From the NCBI RefSeq assembly GCF_015529805.1, contig NZ_CP064654.1:992001-1056000 (forward strand): DNA of 64,000 bases, read 5' to 3'. Source of the DNA: Qipengyuania soli. Lineage in GTDB: Bacteria; Pseudomonadota; Alphaproteobacteria; Sphingomonadales; Sphingomonadaceae. The notes under the pieces are model-generated. The model was given only the letters and a program-made list of their open reading frames with translations, was not told the origin of the DNA and made no database searches. Made by a program: the position numbers and the translations under genes. The stretch's first letter is position 1, and each line of letters starts with the position of its first letter. Positions 10,052 through 18,230 of the stretch are shown one piece after another.

Positions 10052-12049
10052 ATGACTTTCTGGAAGATAGCAAGCGGAGCGTGCTGTACGGCAATTGCTT
10101 TCGCATCTCAGGCCTTACAAGCCGGAACGGCGGAGGAAACTGCGGCCAAGTTTGCACTGCGGCCGGTTGTCCTCGACGTCAGTCTGTCGCCTTCGGGTGA
10201 CAAGATCTCCTATATCGCTCCCCAGGGCGATCGTGGCGAAATTCTCTACGTGATCGACCTCGCGGGTACGGCCCAGCCTGTGGCTGTTATCGCCAATTCG
10301 GAAGAAAACACCGATCTTGATGAATGCGATTGGGCAACCGATACGCATCTCGTCTGCTCCCTGTATTTCATCCGACAGGATGGAAACCTGCTCTTGGGGT
10401 ATGACCGGACGATGTCGGTTTCTGCCGTCGACGGGGCGGCTCGATTGATGTCCCAGCAGACCAATTCGCGCATGCTTCGCGTGACCCAGGACGGTGGTTC
10501 GGTGGTCGCACTGGACGTTCCGGGGGAGAAGAACCAGATCCTCATGACGCGGGACTGGGTCAAGGAACGGTCGATCGGAACGCGCGCTTCCAATGATCGC
10601 GAAGGGCTTGGCGTCGACAGCATCGATGTCACCACCGGCAAGCGTCAGATCAAGGTCCATCCGGACGTCGATGCCGAGCGATACATTGCCGACCAGTTTG
10701 GTGAGGTGCGCCTCAAGATGCGCCACGCGCGCGACCGCAGCACCGGCGTCTACAAGGAAGATCGTACTTACTATTATCGGCCGAAGGGCAGCAGCGAGTG
10801 GAAGATGCTGTCGAAGGAGACGCTACAGCCAGGGGGCGGAAACACGGGATTTGTCCCGGTCGCGGTCGATTCTGAGTTGGACATTGCATACGGCTTCGGA
10901 TCGAAGAACGGATATGATGCGATCTACAAGGTTTCGCTCGCCAATCCTGCGGTGCCGGAGCTCGTTTCGGCGAAGGATGGGATCGAGGTCGATTCCCTTA
11001 TTCGCGTGGGACGGCAACGACGTGTGGTCGGGGTGAGCTTCGCGACCGAAAGGCGCAATATCGACTATTTCGACCCGGTATTCCGCAAGCTTTCATCAGG
11101 TCTCGCGGCTGCCTTGCCCGGTAAGCCGCTTGTCAATATCGTCGATGCGAGCGCCGACGAGAACAAGCTGCTGATCATCGCTGCAAGCGACGTCGATCCC
11201 GGCACGGTTTACCTGCTTGATCGCAAGACCAACCAGATGGAACCCCTGCTCGACATGCGCAGCCACATGGATGCGTCGGCGATGGCGGAGATGAAGCCGG
11301 TCAACTTCACCGCCTCCGACGGAACCCAGATCCCCGGCTACCTCACCCTTCCCAAGGGTTCGACGGGCAAGGGGCTGAAGGCAATTGTTCTTCCGCACGG
11401 CGGGCCAAGCGCGCGCGACGAGTGGGGTTTCGACTGGCTGGTGCAATTCTTTGCCGCGCGCGGTTACGCGGTTCTCCAGCCCAATTTCCGCGGCTCGGCG
11501 GGCTATGGCGAGGCATGGTTCGGCCGCAATGGCTTCCAGGACTGGAAAGTGGCAATCGGCGACGTCAATGACGCAGGGCGCTGGCTGGTCAAGCAAGGAA
11601 TTGCCGATCCCACCAAGCTGGCCATCGTTGGATGGTCCTATGGCGGTTATGCGGCGCTCCAGTCGCAGGTCCTCGATCCCGACCTGTTCAAGGCTGTCGT
11701 GGCCATCGCGCCCGTGACCGATCTCGCCAAGATGCGAGAACATGCAACCTATTTCACCAATTCGCGCCTCGTGCGGGGTTTCCTGGGCGAGGGCGCGCAT
11801 GTCCGGGAAGGCAGCCCTGCGCAGAACGCTTCGGTGATGAAGGCCCCGGTCCTGCTGTTCCACGGGACTTTGGACCAGAACGTCGTGGTCGACCAATCGC
11901 GCTTCATGGAAAAGCGTCTCAAGGAAGTGGGTAAGGCTGTAACCTATGTCGAGTTCGACGGCCTCGATCATCAGCTTGAAGAATCCAAGGCACGATTCAA
12001 GATGCTCTCTGATATCGACAAGTTCCTCGATACGAACCTCGGAGGCTGA
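10052..12049 (+). CDS. Secreted S9 family prolyl oligopeptidase-like peptidase
   Basis: A 665-residue serine peptidase with an N-terminal Sec signal (MTFWKIASGACCTAIAFASQ, cleavage near LQA), a beta-propeller-like middle and a C-terminal alpha/beta-hydrolase domain. The nucleophile is Ser529 in GWSYGGYA, with the acid in LDQNVVVDQ and His in GLDHQLEE. S9 enzymes of this type (acylaminoacyl or dipeptidyl peptidases) degrade peptides after import into the periplasm. Start chosen at the second ATG, which begins the signal peptide and has a G-rich ribosome site. An M50-like protease gene follows after 2 bases. Confidence 0.92.
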   Translation: MTFWKIASGACCTAIAFASQALQAGTAEETAAKFALRPVVLDVSLSPSGDKISYIAPQGDRGEILYVIDLAGTAQPVAVIANSEENTDLDECDWATDTHLVCSLYFIRQDGNLLLGYDRTMSVSAVDGAARLMSQQTNSRMLRVTQDGGSVVALDVPGEKNQILMTRDWVKERSIGTRASNDREGLGVDSIDVTTGKRQIKVHPDVDAERYIADQFGEVRLKMRHARDRSTGVYKEDRTYYYRPKGSSEWKMLSKETLQPGGGNTGFVPVAVDSELDIAYGFGSKNGYDAIYKVSLANPAVPELVSAKDGIEVDSLIRVGRQRRVVGVSFATERRNIDYFDPVFRKLSSGLAAALPGKPLVNIVDASADENKLLIIAASDVDPGTVYLLDRKTNQMEPLLDMRSHMDASAMAEMKPVNFTASDGTQIPGYLTLPKGSTGKGLKAIVLPHGGPSARDEWGFDWLVQFFAARGYAVLQPNFRGSAGYGEAWFGRNGFQDWKVAIGDVNDAGRWLVKQGIADPTKLAIVGWSYGGYAALQSQVLDPDLFKAVVAIAPVTDLAKMREHATYFTNSRLVRGFLGEGAHVREGSPAQNASVMKAPVLLFHGTLDQNVVVDQSRFMEKRLKEVGKAVTYVEFDGLDHQLEESKARFKMLSDIDKFLDTNLGG

Positions 12050-12051
12050 CA

Positions 12052-12813
12052 GTGGCGAAGGAGAACAGGCAGATCGTTGTCCCGGCCAAGTGGGGCCTGC
12101 CCTATGCGGAGGATCAGGTGCAACCGGTCAAGAGGCGGGAACAGACTTATATCGTTGCCTTCGCGGTTCTGACGATCATCGCCTGGCAGACCCAGATCGG
12201 CACGTTGGTGCTGATGCCGTTCACCCTGCTTTCGACCTGGTGGCACGAGATGGCGCACGGCCTGACCGCGGCGGCGCTGGGCGCCAACTTCCAGCGCCTG
12301 GTGATCTTTGCCAATGGATCCGGCTATGCCGAACATTCCGGAGGCCTCTGGTCGGTGGGACAGGCCATAGTCGCGGCGGCGGGGCTGCTGGGTCCCAGTA
12401 TCGCAGGATCGTTGATGATCATCGCGTCGCGCTCGCGCCGCGCCACGCGACTGGCCTTGCTCGGCCTTGGCGCCGCCCTGCTTGTCACAACGCTGATCTG
12501 GGTGCGGTCGATCGTGGGCTGGGTGGTGCTGCCGCTATTCGCCCTTGCCGCGCTCTACATCGCGGCACGAGGCAGTGAGAAGTGGCAGCGCATATCAGTC
12601 GAGTTTCTCGGCGTGCAGGGCGCTGTAAGTGTCTACCAGGACTTCGACTACCTCTTCAGTCCGGGCGGGGTTGTTGGCGGGCACGCGGCCTTGTCGGATA
12701 CCGCCAGGATCGCCGATGCACTGATCCTGCCTTACTGGTTCTGGGGAGGGGCCATCACGGTGGCGATCGTTGCCATGGTCTGGAAAGCGCTCCAGGTCGC
12801 CAGCCGCTACTAG
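12052..12813 (+). CDS. M50-like membrane metalloprotease family protein
   Basis: A 253-residue membrane protein carrying the zinc-binding HEMAH motif (TWWHEMAHGLTAAALG, around residue 65) on a hydrophobic helix, as in the M50B-like family. About six transmembrane segments are visible. The second motif of site-2 proteases may be YQDFDYLFSPGG or DALILPY, but I cannot confirm it, so activity is uncertain. It starts with GTG two bases after the S9 peptidase gene and is likely cotranscribed with it. Its TAG stop shares CTAG with the small gene on the other strand. Confidence 0.82.
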   Translation: MAKENRQIVVPAKWGLPYAEDQVQPVKRREQTYIVAFAVLTIIAWQTQIGTLVLMPFTLLSTWWHEMAHGLTAAALGANFQRLVIFANGSGYAEHSGGLWSVGQAIVAAAGLLGPSIAGSLMIIASRSRRATRLALLGLGAALLVTTLIWVRSIVGWVVLPLFALAALYIAARGSEKWQRISVEFLGVQGAVSVYQDFDYLFSPGGVVGGHAALSDTARIADALILPYWFWGGAITVAIVAMVWKALQVASRY

Positions 12814-12980
12814 GCCGGCTCCTTCTCGCGCATCTCCAGGATTGTTCCCCTGTACGGGATGAAAGTACCCGTCCCGTCGAGAAACCCCGCGCCGATGGCA
12901 TTTGCCCGCGCCTGCGCCTCGCGCAAGCTATCATACCATTTGCCGCGGCGTTTGGGGGTCAGGAACCGGTATTGGGTCAT
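12810..12980 (-). CDS. Small hypothetical protein, 56 aa
   Basis: Basic protein starting MTQYRFLTPKRRGKWYDSL and ending ILEMREKEPA, with a possible single alpha-beta unit; family not recognised. The ATG is preceded by AGGTG at a proper distance, which favours this start over an upstream one adding 14 residues. It lies downstream of rpsD on the same strand but beyond the rpsD terminator hairpin. The stop overlaps the stop of the convergent M50-like gene. Good codon pattern and SD make it a probable gene. Confidence 0.6.
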   Translation of the reverse strand: MTQYRFLTPKRRGKWYDSLREAQARANAIGAGFLDGTGTFIPYRGTILEMREKEPA

Positions 12981-13044
12981 CGCACCTGCATTAAGCGCGA
13001 GGAGGCTCTCGGTTCCCTGCAAACCCCTGAAAATGCGGTGAATT

Positions 13045-13076
13045 GAAACGAAAAGGGCGGCCCCGCAGGACCGCCC
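13045..13076 (-). terminator. Rho-independent terminator of rpsD
   Basis: On the minus strand GGGCGG pairs with CCGCCC (13055-13076) around a partly pairing centre, followed by TTTTCGTTTC. It lies about 26 bases past the rpsD stop. Confidence 0.75.
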
Positions 13077-13101
13077 TCTTTCGTGACGATATCGTCGGAA
13101 C

Positions 13102-13716
13102 TTAGCGCGAGTAGAACTCGACGACCAGGTTCGGTTCCATGGTGACTGGGTAAGGCACTTCGTCGAGCTTCGGCACGCGGGTGAAGGTCACCTTGTCGTT
13201 GCCGTCGGTAGCGACGTAGTCGGGAATGTCACGCTCGGGCAGGCTCTGCGCTTCGATGACGAGCGCCATTTCCTGGGCCTTCTTGCCGAGGCTGATCACG
13301 TCACCGACCTTCACGCGACGCGAGGCGATGTTGCACTTCACGCCGTTGACGTAGATGTGGCCGTGCGAAACGATCTGGCGGGCCGAGAAGATGGTCGGCG
13401 CGAACTTGGCGCGGTAGACGACCATGTCGAGGCGCTGTTCGAGCAGGCCGATCAGGTTCTGGCCAGTGTCGCCCTTCATGCGCGACGCTTCGATGTAGGT
13501 GCGCTTGAACTGCTTTTCGGTGACGTCGCCGTAGTAGCCCTTGAGCTTCTGCTTCGCGCGCAGCTGGAGACCGAAGTCGCTCATCTTGCCCTTGCGGCGC
13601 TGACCGTGCTGGCCCGGGCCGTAAGAACGCTTGTTGACCGGCGAATTCGGACGACCCCAGATGTTTTCGCCCATCCGGCGGTCGAGCTTGTACTTGGCGC
13701 TGGTGCGCTTCGTCAT
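13102..13716 (-). CDS. rpsD: 30S ribosomal protein S4
   Basis: S4 is a primary 16S rRNA-binding protein that nucleates assembly of the 30S body. The 204-residue protein begins [16 protein letters not shown] and contains the S4 RNA-binding domain ([19 protein letters not shown] as blocks [21 protein letters not shown]). It is monocistronic here, set apart from the alpha operon where it lies in E. coli, with its own terminator and a hairpin-rich leader. Confidence 0.97.
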   Translation of the reverse strand: MTKRTSAKYKLDRRMGENIWGRPNSPVNKRSYGPGQHGQRRKGKMSDFGLQLRAKQKLKGYYGDVTEKQFKRTYIEASRMKGDTGQNLIGLLEQRLDMVVYRAKFAPTIFSARQIVSHGHIYVNGVKCNIASRRVKVGDVISLGKKAQEMALVIEAQSLPERDIPDYVATDGNDKVTFTRVPKLDEVPYPVTMEPNLVVEFYSR

Positions 13717-13741
13717 GAGACGTAATCCTTCAATTTGCTGT

Positions 13742-13798
13742 CACCATCCCATCGATGGTGCTTCAACCCGGCATCGCACCGCTGGAGCTGTTCTCCAG
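13742..13798 (-). promoter_or_regulatory. Two perfect hairpins upstream of rpsD, possible mRNA leader
   Basis: CACCATC/GATGGTG (13742-13760, 7 pairs, 5-base loop) and CTGGAG/CTCCAG (13782-13798, 6 pairs, 5-base loop) lie 26 and 66 bases before the rpsD start on its strand. S4 is autoregulated through mRNA structure in other bacteria, so a leader role is plausible. No promoter was clearly identified. The rest of the 258-base gap to the GMC gene holds nothing else I can name. Confidence 0.35.
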
Positions 13799-13974
13799 CG
13801 CGGCCACCGCTTCACCGGGGTACGGGGCCAATTCGCGAAGGCGCGCCATTAGCAGTTTTCCCGCTCGCGTCAACCGGTCTGCTTACACCGAATTGCCGTT
13901 GGCGCGTGGCTCGGTCGGGTGTAGCACGCCGGGATGGACAGGGCCGCACATCCCGGGAGAGGGGAGGCTGGTCA

Positions 13975-15801
13975 ATGCCCCAAACATTCGACTTTGTCGT
14001 CGTCGGTGGAGGTTCGGCCGGAGCAGCGCTTGCTGCAAGGTTGACTGAAGATCCGCAGGTCACAGTTGCACTGATAGAGGCAGGTGGAAAGCCGCCTGCG
14101 CACGAGGCGATGCCGATGGCTTGCGCTTCACTTCAGCTCGACCCCGAAACCGACTGGATGTTCAGGGGCAGCGCGGGGAAGGGTGCCCAAGGCTTCCTGA
14201 ACAAGACCGTTCCTGTCCCGCGCGGGCGGATGCTCGGTGGATCGTCGGGCATCAACTACATGGTCTATGTGAAGGGTCATCCCGGCGACTTCGACAATTG
14301 GGCCGCCCGCGGAGCAACCGGGTGGAGCTTCGCCGACGTCCGGCATTGTTTCGAACGCATGGAGGAAGTCCGGCCATCGAACGAGGCGATCATCGATAGC
14401 GAGGGACGGGGGACCTCGGGCCCCATCGGGGTGGGGATACGCTCGCCCGTCATCCCTGCCGCGCGGCAGTTCGTGCAAGCTGCGGAAGCGGTCGGGATCC
14501 CCTCGGGCGACTACAACGGCAGTGGCCGCTTCGATCCAAATGGAGTCGTCTCGCTGGTCCAGACCAACACAAGGGATGGTCGTCGTTCAAGCACCTATCA
14601 TGGCTATCTCGAAGGCAAGGCCGAAGAGAGAACCAACCTCACGATCATTACCGGAGCGCACGTCACGAAACTGCTGCTTGATGGAGACGGTCACGACCTT
14701 GCCTGTCGGGGAATAGAGTACCGTGATGCGACGGGGGGATTGCAGCAGGTTCACGCGCGCCGCGAAACCGTTCTCAGCGCCGGTGCAGTAGGATCCCCGC
14801 ACCTGCTGATGCTTTCGGGAGTCGGCTGTCGGCGCGAGCTGGAGGCGGTCGGCATCCACTGTCGCCTCGACAATCCGCACGTCGGCAAACACCTCAAGGA
14901 TCACTACCAGGTACCCATGGCGTTCAGGGCCCCGGGAGTAGGTGTTCCCCTCGCGGAGTTGGGATTGTCGGCAGGACCCGATGCCCTGCGCGGACCAGAC
15001 GGTCCGCTCCCGGAAGATCCCGTCGATGACGCAACCCTCAGCCCGGAAAAGCAGGCAATCAAGGATGAAGCGGAACGCCGGCTAGCCGAATGGAACGAAC
15101 ACGGCACAGGCTATGCTGCTTCCTCGATCTACGATGGCATCGGCTTTTTCTCGACCGGCCTGGGCGACGATTACACCCATGACGCGCAGATCGGATTTGT
15201 CCCCACGTGCTATGGTCGCGACGTGATTGCGGACCGCCTGCTGATCGATGTCGACCAGTTCTTCGACAATCCCGACGCAGTCTTCGCGCCCGAGGCGGAA
15301 AACGTGATCATCCTCGCCAGCAACTGTGTTCCCCATGGCGAAGGCGAACTGGTCATCTCGAGCGCCGATCCGTCGGTCCAGCCGGAAATCAACCTGAACT
15401 ATTTCGACGATCCCCACGACCTCAAAATCATGGTCGCAATCCAGCGCAAGGTGTTCGAGATTGCTGCCAACTGGCCCGGGGGATTGGGCGGATGGATGGC
15501 TCCTCCCAAGCTGGCAAAAATGCACGATTATCGCGATGGCGATGTGCCGAGCGACGCCATGCTGGAGAACGTGGCGCTGCATTTCGCGGCCACGGTCTAC
15601 CATCTTTCCTGCACATGCCGGATGGGGGATGTGGTCGACGAGCGCCTGAGAGTGAAGGGGGTGAAAAATCTTCGCATCGCCGACGCCAGCGTCATGCCCG
15701 AGATACCGAGCGGAAACATCAACGCGCCGAGTATCATGATCGGCGAGCGTGCTTCGGACCTGATCAGGGAGGATCACACGATCGCGATGGAAACGGCCTA
15801 G
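13975..15801 (+). CDS. GMC family FAD-dependent oxidoreductase
   Basis: A 608-residue choline dehydrogenase-like flavoenzyme. The FAD-binding Rossmann motif VVGGGSAGAA is at residues 9-18; GMC signature 1 is GRMLGGSSGINYMVYVKG and signature 2 is GAVGSPHLLMLSGVG (shown in pieces of under 20). The C-terminus has YHLSCTCRMG and GNINAPSIMIGE, where catalytic His and Asn reside. It likely oxidises an alcohol; the exact substrate is unknown. The start is fixed by GGGGAGG seven bases before the ATG; the upstream 80 in-frame residues are low-quality and rejected. A chorismate mutase gene follows. Confidence 0.9.
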   Translation: MPQTFDFVVVGGGSAGAALAARLTEDPQVTVALIEAGGKPPAHEAMPMACASLQLDPETDWMFRGSAGKGAQGFLNKTVPVPRGRMLGGSSGINYMVYVKGHPGDFDNWAARGATGWSFADVRHCFERMEEVRPSNEAIIDSEGRGTSGPIGVGIRSPVIPAARQFVQAAEAVGIPSGDYNGSGRFDPNGVVSLVQTNTRDGRRSSTYHGYLEGKAEERTNLTIITGAHVTKLLLDGDGHDLACRGIEYRDATGGLQQVHARRETVLSAGAVGSPHLLMLSGVGCRRELEAVGIHCRLDNPHVGKHLKDHYQVPMAFRAPGVGVPLAELGLSAGPDALRGPDGPLPEDPVDDATLSPEKQAIKDEAERRLAEWNEHGTGYAASSIYDGIGFFSTGLGDDYTHDAQIGFVPTCYGRDVIADRLLIDVDQFFDNPDAVFAPEAENVIILASNCVPHGEGELVISSADPSVQPEINLNYFDDPHDLKIMVAIQRKVFEIAANWPGGLGGWMAPPKLAKMHDYRDGDVPSDAMLENVALHFAATVYHLSCTCRMGDVVDERLRVKGVKNLRIADASVMPEIPSGNINAPSIMIGERASDLIREDHTIAMETA

Positions 15802-15858
15802 GGTCGCAGCCGACTTGGCGCTCGACAAAAGGCGCTGCAGAGGGCAGTGCGCCGCCCC

Positions 15859-16170
15859 ATGAACGAGACAATTCTGTTGCCCGAGGAATGTGAAACGATG
15901 GTCGAAGTTCGCGCCGGTGTCGACGCGACCGATCGCGAACTCATGCAATTGCTGGATCGTCGCTTCGGTTACATGCGAGCGGCGGCGCGGATCAAAACGG
16001 ACCGAAGTGTTGTGCGCGATGAAGCCCGAAAGGCAGAGGTAGTCGACAACGCGCGCGCGGACGCCGAAACGCGCGGCCTGCCGGGTCCGGATCTGGCCAA
16101 GATCTGGGACTTGTTGGTCGAGAGTTCGATAGCTTACGAACTCGTCGAATGGGACCGCATCAGGGCCTGA
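15859..16170 (+). CDS. Chorismate mutase, type II (AroQ fold)
   Basis: A stand-alone, 103-residue, all-helical chorismate mutase or isochorismate-pyruvate lyase-like protein. It shows RAGVDATDRELMQLLDRR with the active-site basic residues in R-x-G...D-x-ELMQLLDRR, a Lys in AARIKTDRSVVRDEAR, and a closing helix. It would convert chorismate to prephenate for Phe/Tyr synthesis. An upstream in-frame GTG (15847) has a closer AGAGGG and is an alternative start. It lies 57 bases after the GMC gene and may be cotranscribed. Confidence 0.85.
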   Translation: MNETILLPEECETMVEVRAGVDATDRELMQLLDRRFGYMRAAARIKTDRSVVRDEARKAEVVDNARADAETRGLPGPDLAKIWDLLVESSIAYELVEWDRIRA

Positions 16171-16182
16171 CGCGGCCGCGCA

Positions 16183-16407
16183 TCAATTACCGCGGTTGAA
16201 GCGGACCCACTCTTCCGACGTCATGCAGACCTTCTGCTTGCGCCTGCTGTTCATGTCGGTGCGGATGAACTTGCAGATCTCGTCTTCCTTCTTCGTCGCC
16301 GCGTCCTGGGTGTCGGCTTTTTCCTCCTTCCGCACCTCGTTGGCCTCCTGGGCGACCAGGGGGGTGGAAAGAAAGGCAAAGCAGCAGGCGATCACGGCAG
16401 TACGCAT
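16183..16407 (-). CDS. Small secreted hypothetical protein
   Basis: The 74-residue product begins with a Sec signal peptide (MRTAVIACCFAFLSTPLVA, cleaved before QEANE). The mature part is highly charged (VRKEEKADTQDAATKKEDE) and ends with ICKFIRTDMNSRRKQKVCM and EEWVRFNRGN, with two cysteines that could form a disulphide. I do not recognise a family with a known role. It is convergent with the chorismate mutase gene and downstream of trmJ. Confidence 0.75.
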   Translation of the reverse strand: MRTAVIACCFAFLSTPLVAQEANEVRKEEKADTQDAATKKEDEICKFIRTDMNSRRKQKVCMTSEEWVRFNRGN

Positions 16408-16481
16408 CGAAAAATCCTAAAACAAAACAAGCATCCAAGAGGGCCTAGATAGAGCCCACTCGATAGTCCATGGTCGCTCGA

Positions 16482-17207
16482 TCAACGACTTCGGGGTGGC
16501 CTTTCCAGCGAAGAAAGCACGCCTCGCAGCGTTCGTACTTCGAGGTGGTTCCAGCCTGGTTTGGTCAATACTCCACGCAACGTCCGTCGGGTTGCATCCG
16601 ACCGGCTTTCCGGAAGGTAATATCCCTTCGGCTCCAGCATGCGTTCAAGGTGCTCGATCAGGCCTTCGAGTTCTTCCTGCGGCGCCGGTGGGAGGAGTTC
16701 CTCCTGCGTGGGCTGCACCAGTTTCTGGTTCTTTGACCACTCATAGGCGCAAAGGATCACGGCCTGCGCGAGGTTGAGAGATCCGAATTCAGGATTGATC
16801 GGGACTGTCAGGATGGCTCGCGCAAGGGCGACGTCCTCGGTCTCGAGACCCGAGCGTTCGGGTCCGAACAGGAAAGCGCTGCGTCCAACATTCTCAGTCA
16901 TTTCGCGCGCTGCTTCTTCGGGGGTAAGAACCGGCTTTGTCACACCGCGTTTGCGCACCGTAGTCGCATAGACATGCGCGCAGTCGGCCACCGCCTCTGC
17001 GGTAGTGGCGAAAACCCGCGCCTGTTCGAGCACGGTGTCCGCTCCCGCAGCGGCGGGTCCGGCCGAGGGATTGGGCCAGCCGTCACGCGGCTCGACCAGG
17101 CGCATTTCGGTCAGGCCGAAATTGAGCATGGCGCGCGCCGCCTTGCCGATATTCTCGCCCAGCTGCGGCCGGACGAGTACCACCACGGGCTTGTTCGTAT
17201 CAGCCAC
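16482..17207 (-). CDS. trmJ: tRNA/rRNA 2'-O-methyltransferase, TrmJ/TrmH (SPOUT) family
   Basis: A 241-residue SPOUT methyltransferase expected to 2'-O-methylate tRNA position 32. Trefoil-knot motifs are present: [28 protein letters not shown] and [17 protein letters not shown]. The C-terminal third ([15 protein letters not shown]) matches TrmJ rather than short TrmH proteins. The GTG start overlaps the nrdR stop by 8 bases (GTGGCTGA), suggesting coupling; a start further upstream is inside nrdR. rpiB-glyA-nrdR-trmJ reads as one direction. Confidence 0.88.
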   Translation of the reverse strand: MADTNKPVVVLVRPQLGENIGKAARAMLNFGLTEMRLVEPRDGWPNPSAGPAAAGADTVLEQARVFATTAEAVADCAHVYATTVRKRGVTKPVLTPEEAAREMTENVGRSAFLFGPERSGLETEDVALARAILTVPINPEFGSLNLAQAVILCAYEWSKNQKLVQPTQEELLPPAPQEELEGLIEHLERMLEPKGYYLPESRSDATRRTLRGVLTKPGWNHLEVRTLRGVLSSLERPPRSR

Positions 17208-17676
17208 GCGACTTTCCGTCTTGGGCCGCTTCCTGCACGGTGCTGGCAAATTCTTCGAAATCGCGCGCTTCGCTGAAGTCGCGATAGACCGAGGCGAAAC
17301 GGATATAGGCCACGCTGTCGAGCTGGCGCAGGCCGTTCATGACCATTTCGCCGATGCGTTGAGAGGAAACCTCGGCCTCGCCCGCTGTTTCGACCTGGCG
17401 CTGGATACCGCTGACGAGCTGGTCGATGCGCTCTTGCGGCACGTCGCGCTTGCGGCAGGCGAGGGTTATCGACTGTTCCAGCTTGCCGCGGTCGAACGGT
17501 TCGCGACGGTCACCCGACTTGACCACCGTCACCTCGCGAAGCTGTACGCGCTCGAATGTCGTGAACCTGCCCCCACAGCTTGAACACTGGCGACGCCGGC
17601 GGATCGAGGTGTTGTCCTCGGTCGGCCGGCTGTCCTTTACCTGGCTGTCGTCATGTGCACAGAATGGGCAGCGCAT
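17200..17676 (-). CDS. nrdR: Transcriptional repressor NrdR
   Basis: NrdR represses ribonucleotide reductase genes when dATP fills its ATP-cone. The 158-residue protein has the zinc ribbon Cys3, Cys6, Cys31, Cys34 (MRCPFC, QCSSC), the segment [17 protein letters not shown] and an ATP-cone with [14 protein letters not shown] and [21 protein letters not shown] (in pieces). Normal length. It directly abuts the upstream 74-aa gene with no gap. Confidence 0.96.
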   Translation of the reverse strand: MRCPFCAHDDSQVKDSRPTEDNTSIRRRRQCSSCGGRFTTFERVQLREVTVVKSGDRREPFDRGKLEQSITLACRKRDVPQERIDQLVSGIQRQVETAGEAEVSSQRIGEMVMNGLRQLDSVAYIRFASVYRDFSEARDFEEFASTVQEAAQDGKSRG

Positions 17677-17901
17677 TTAGGTCCGTATACGTTTGTAGAG
17701 GGCGTAGCCTGCACCCGCGACACCGCCAATGAGCGGGCCGACCACCGGCACGAAGATACCTGCGGCGGCTCCGACAGCAGCACCCTTCAGGACCGGCTTC
17801 GATGAAGGATGATTGAGTCCTTCGTTGATCATGTCCTTGAGTTCTTCTGCCGCATCCGGAAACAGGTTGGGATCTTTGGGACGTTCATCGCGATCCGACA
17901 T
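17677..17901 (-). CDS. 74-aa glycine-zipper-like membrane protein (copy 2)
   Basis: An acidic N-terminal half (PDAAEELKDMINEGL) leads into NHPSSKPVLKGAAVGA, then a Gly/Ala-rich hydrophobic stretch (GIFVPVVGPLIGGVAGAG) and a basic tail LYKRIRT. This looks like a single hairpin-type membrane insert with glycine-zipper spacing. It aligns without gaps to the neighbouring gene at about 40 of 74 positions, so the two arose by duplication. The ATG is preceded by AGGAG eight bases away; an ORF extension of 15 residues is not needed. Function unknown. Confidence 0.8.
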   Translation of the reverse strand: MSDRDERPKDPNLFPDAAEELKDMINEGLNHPSSKPVLKGAAVGAAAGIFVPVVGPLIGGVAGAGYALYKRIRT

Positions 17902-17994
17902 GAATATTCTCCTGGAAATCGAATAGTTGTCGGAAGGAATGACCACAATTACAGCGCTATGTCACGCGAGTATTGGTCCAAGTTGGCGAAGAAA

Positions 17995-18219
17995 TCAGGG
18001 CCTTAGGCGCCTGTAAAGCATGAAGCCTGCTCCCGCGATAAGGCCAATGGGCCACGTTACCACTGGCAGGACTCCGCCCACGACCGCGCCAACCGCCGCA
18101 CCGGCAAGTACAGGTTTCGTGGACGGATGATCGAGGCCCTGCTTAAGCATGCTCTTCACCTCTTCCTGAGCGTCGGGAATGAGGTCGTGGTCCTGATGCT
18201 TGGGATCCTGTTCGTCCAT
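17995..18219 (-). CDS. 74-aa glycine-zipper-like membrane protein (copy 1)
   Basis: Paralogue of the next gene downstream, identical in length: acidic head (PDAQEEVKSMLKQGL), shared block HPSTKPVLAGAAVGA, then a hydrophobic Gly-rich stretch and LYRRLRP at the end. GGAGAGAG lies eight bases before the ATG and the glyA stop is 11 bases upstream, so it is probably cotranscribed with glyA. The conserved boxes (DAxEExK, GLxHPSxKPVLxGAAVGA, AGAGxxLYxR) define the family; I know no function for it. Confidence 0.8.
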   Translation of the reverse strand: MDEQDPKHQDHDLIPDAQEEVKSMLKQGLDHPSTKPVLAGAAVGAVVGGVLPVVTWPIGLIAGAGFMLYRRLRP

Positions 18220-18230
18220 ATGCTCTCTCC

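Noticed and set aside
13735-13974. 80-residue N-terminal extension of the GMC oxidoreductase
   Set aside because: Low-quality Arg/Ser/Pro-rich sequence, no ribosome site, and a strong GGGGAGG-ATG start lies inside at 13975.
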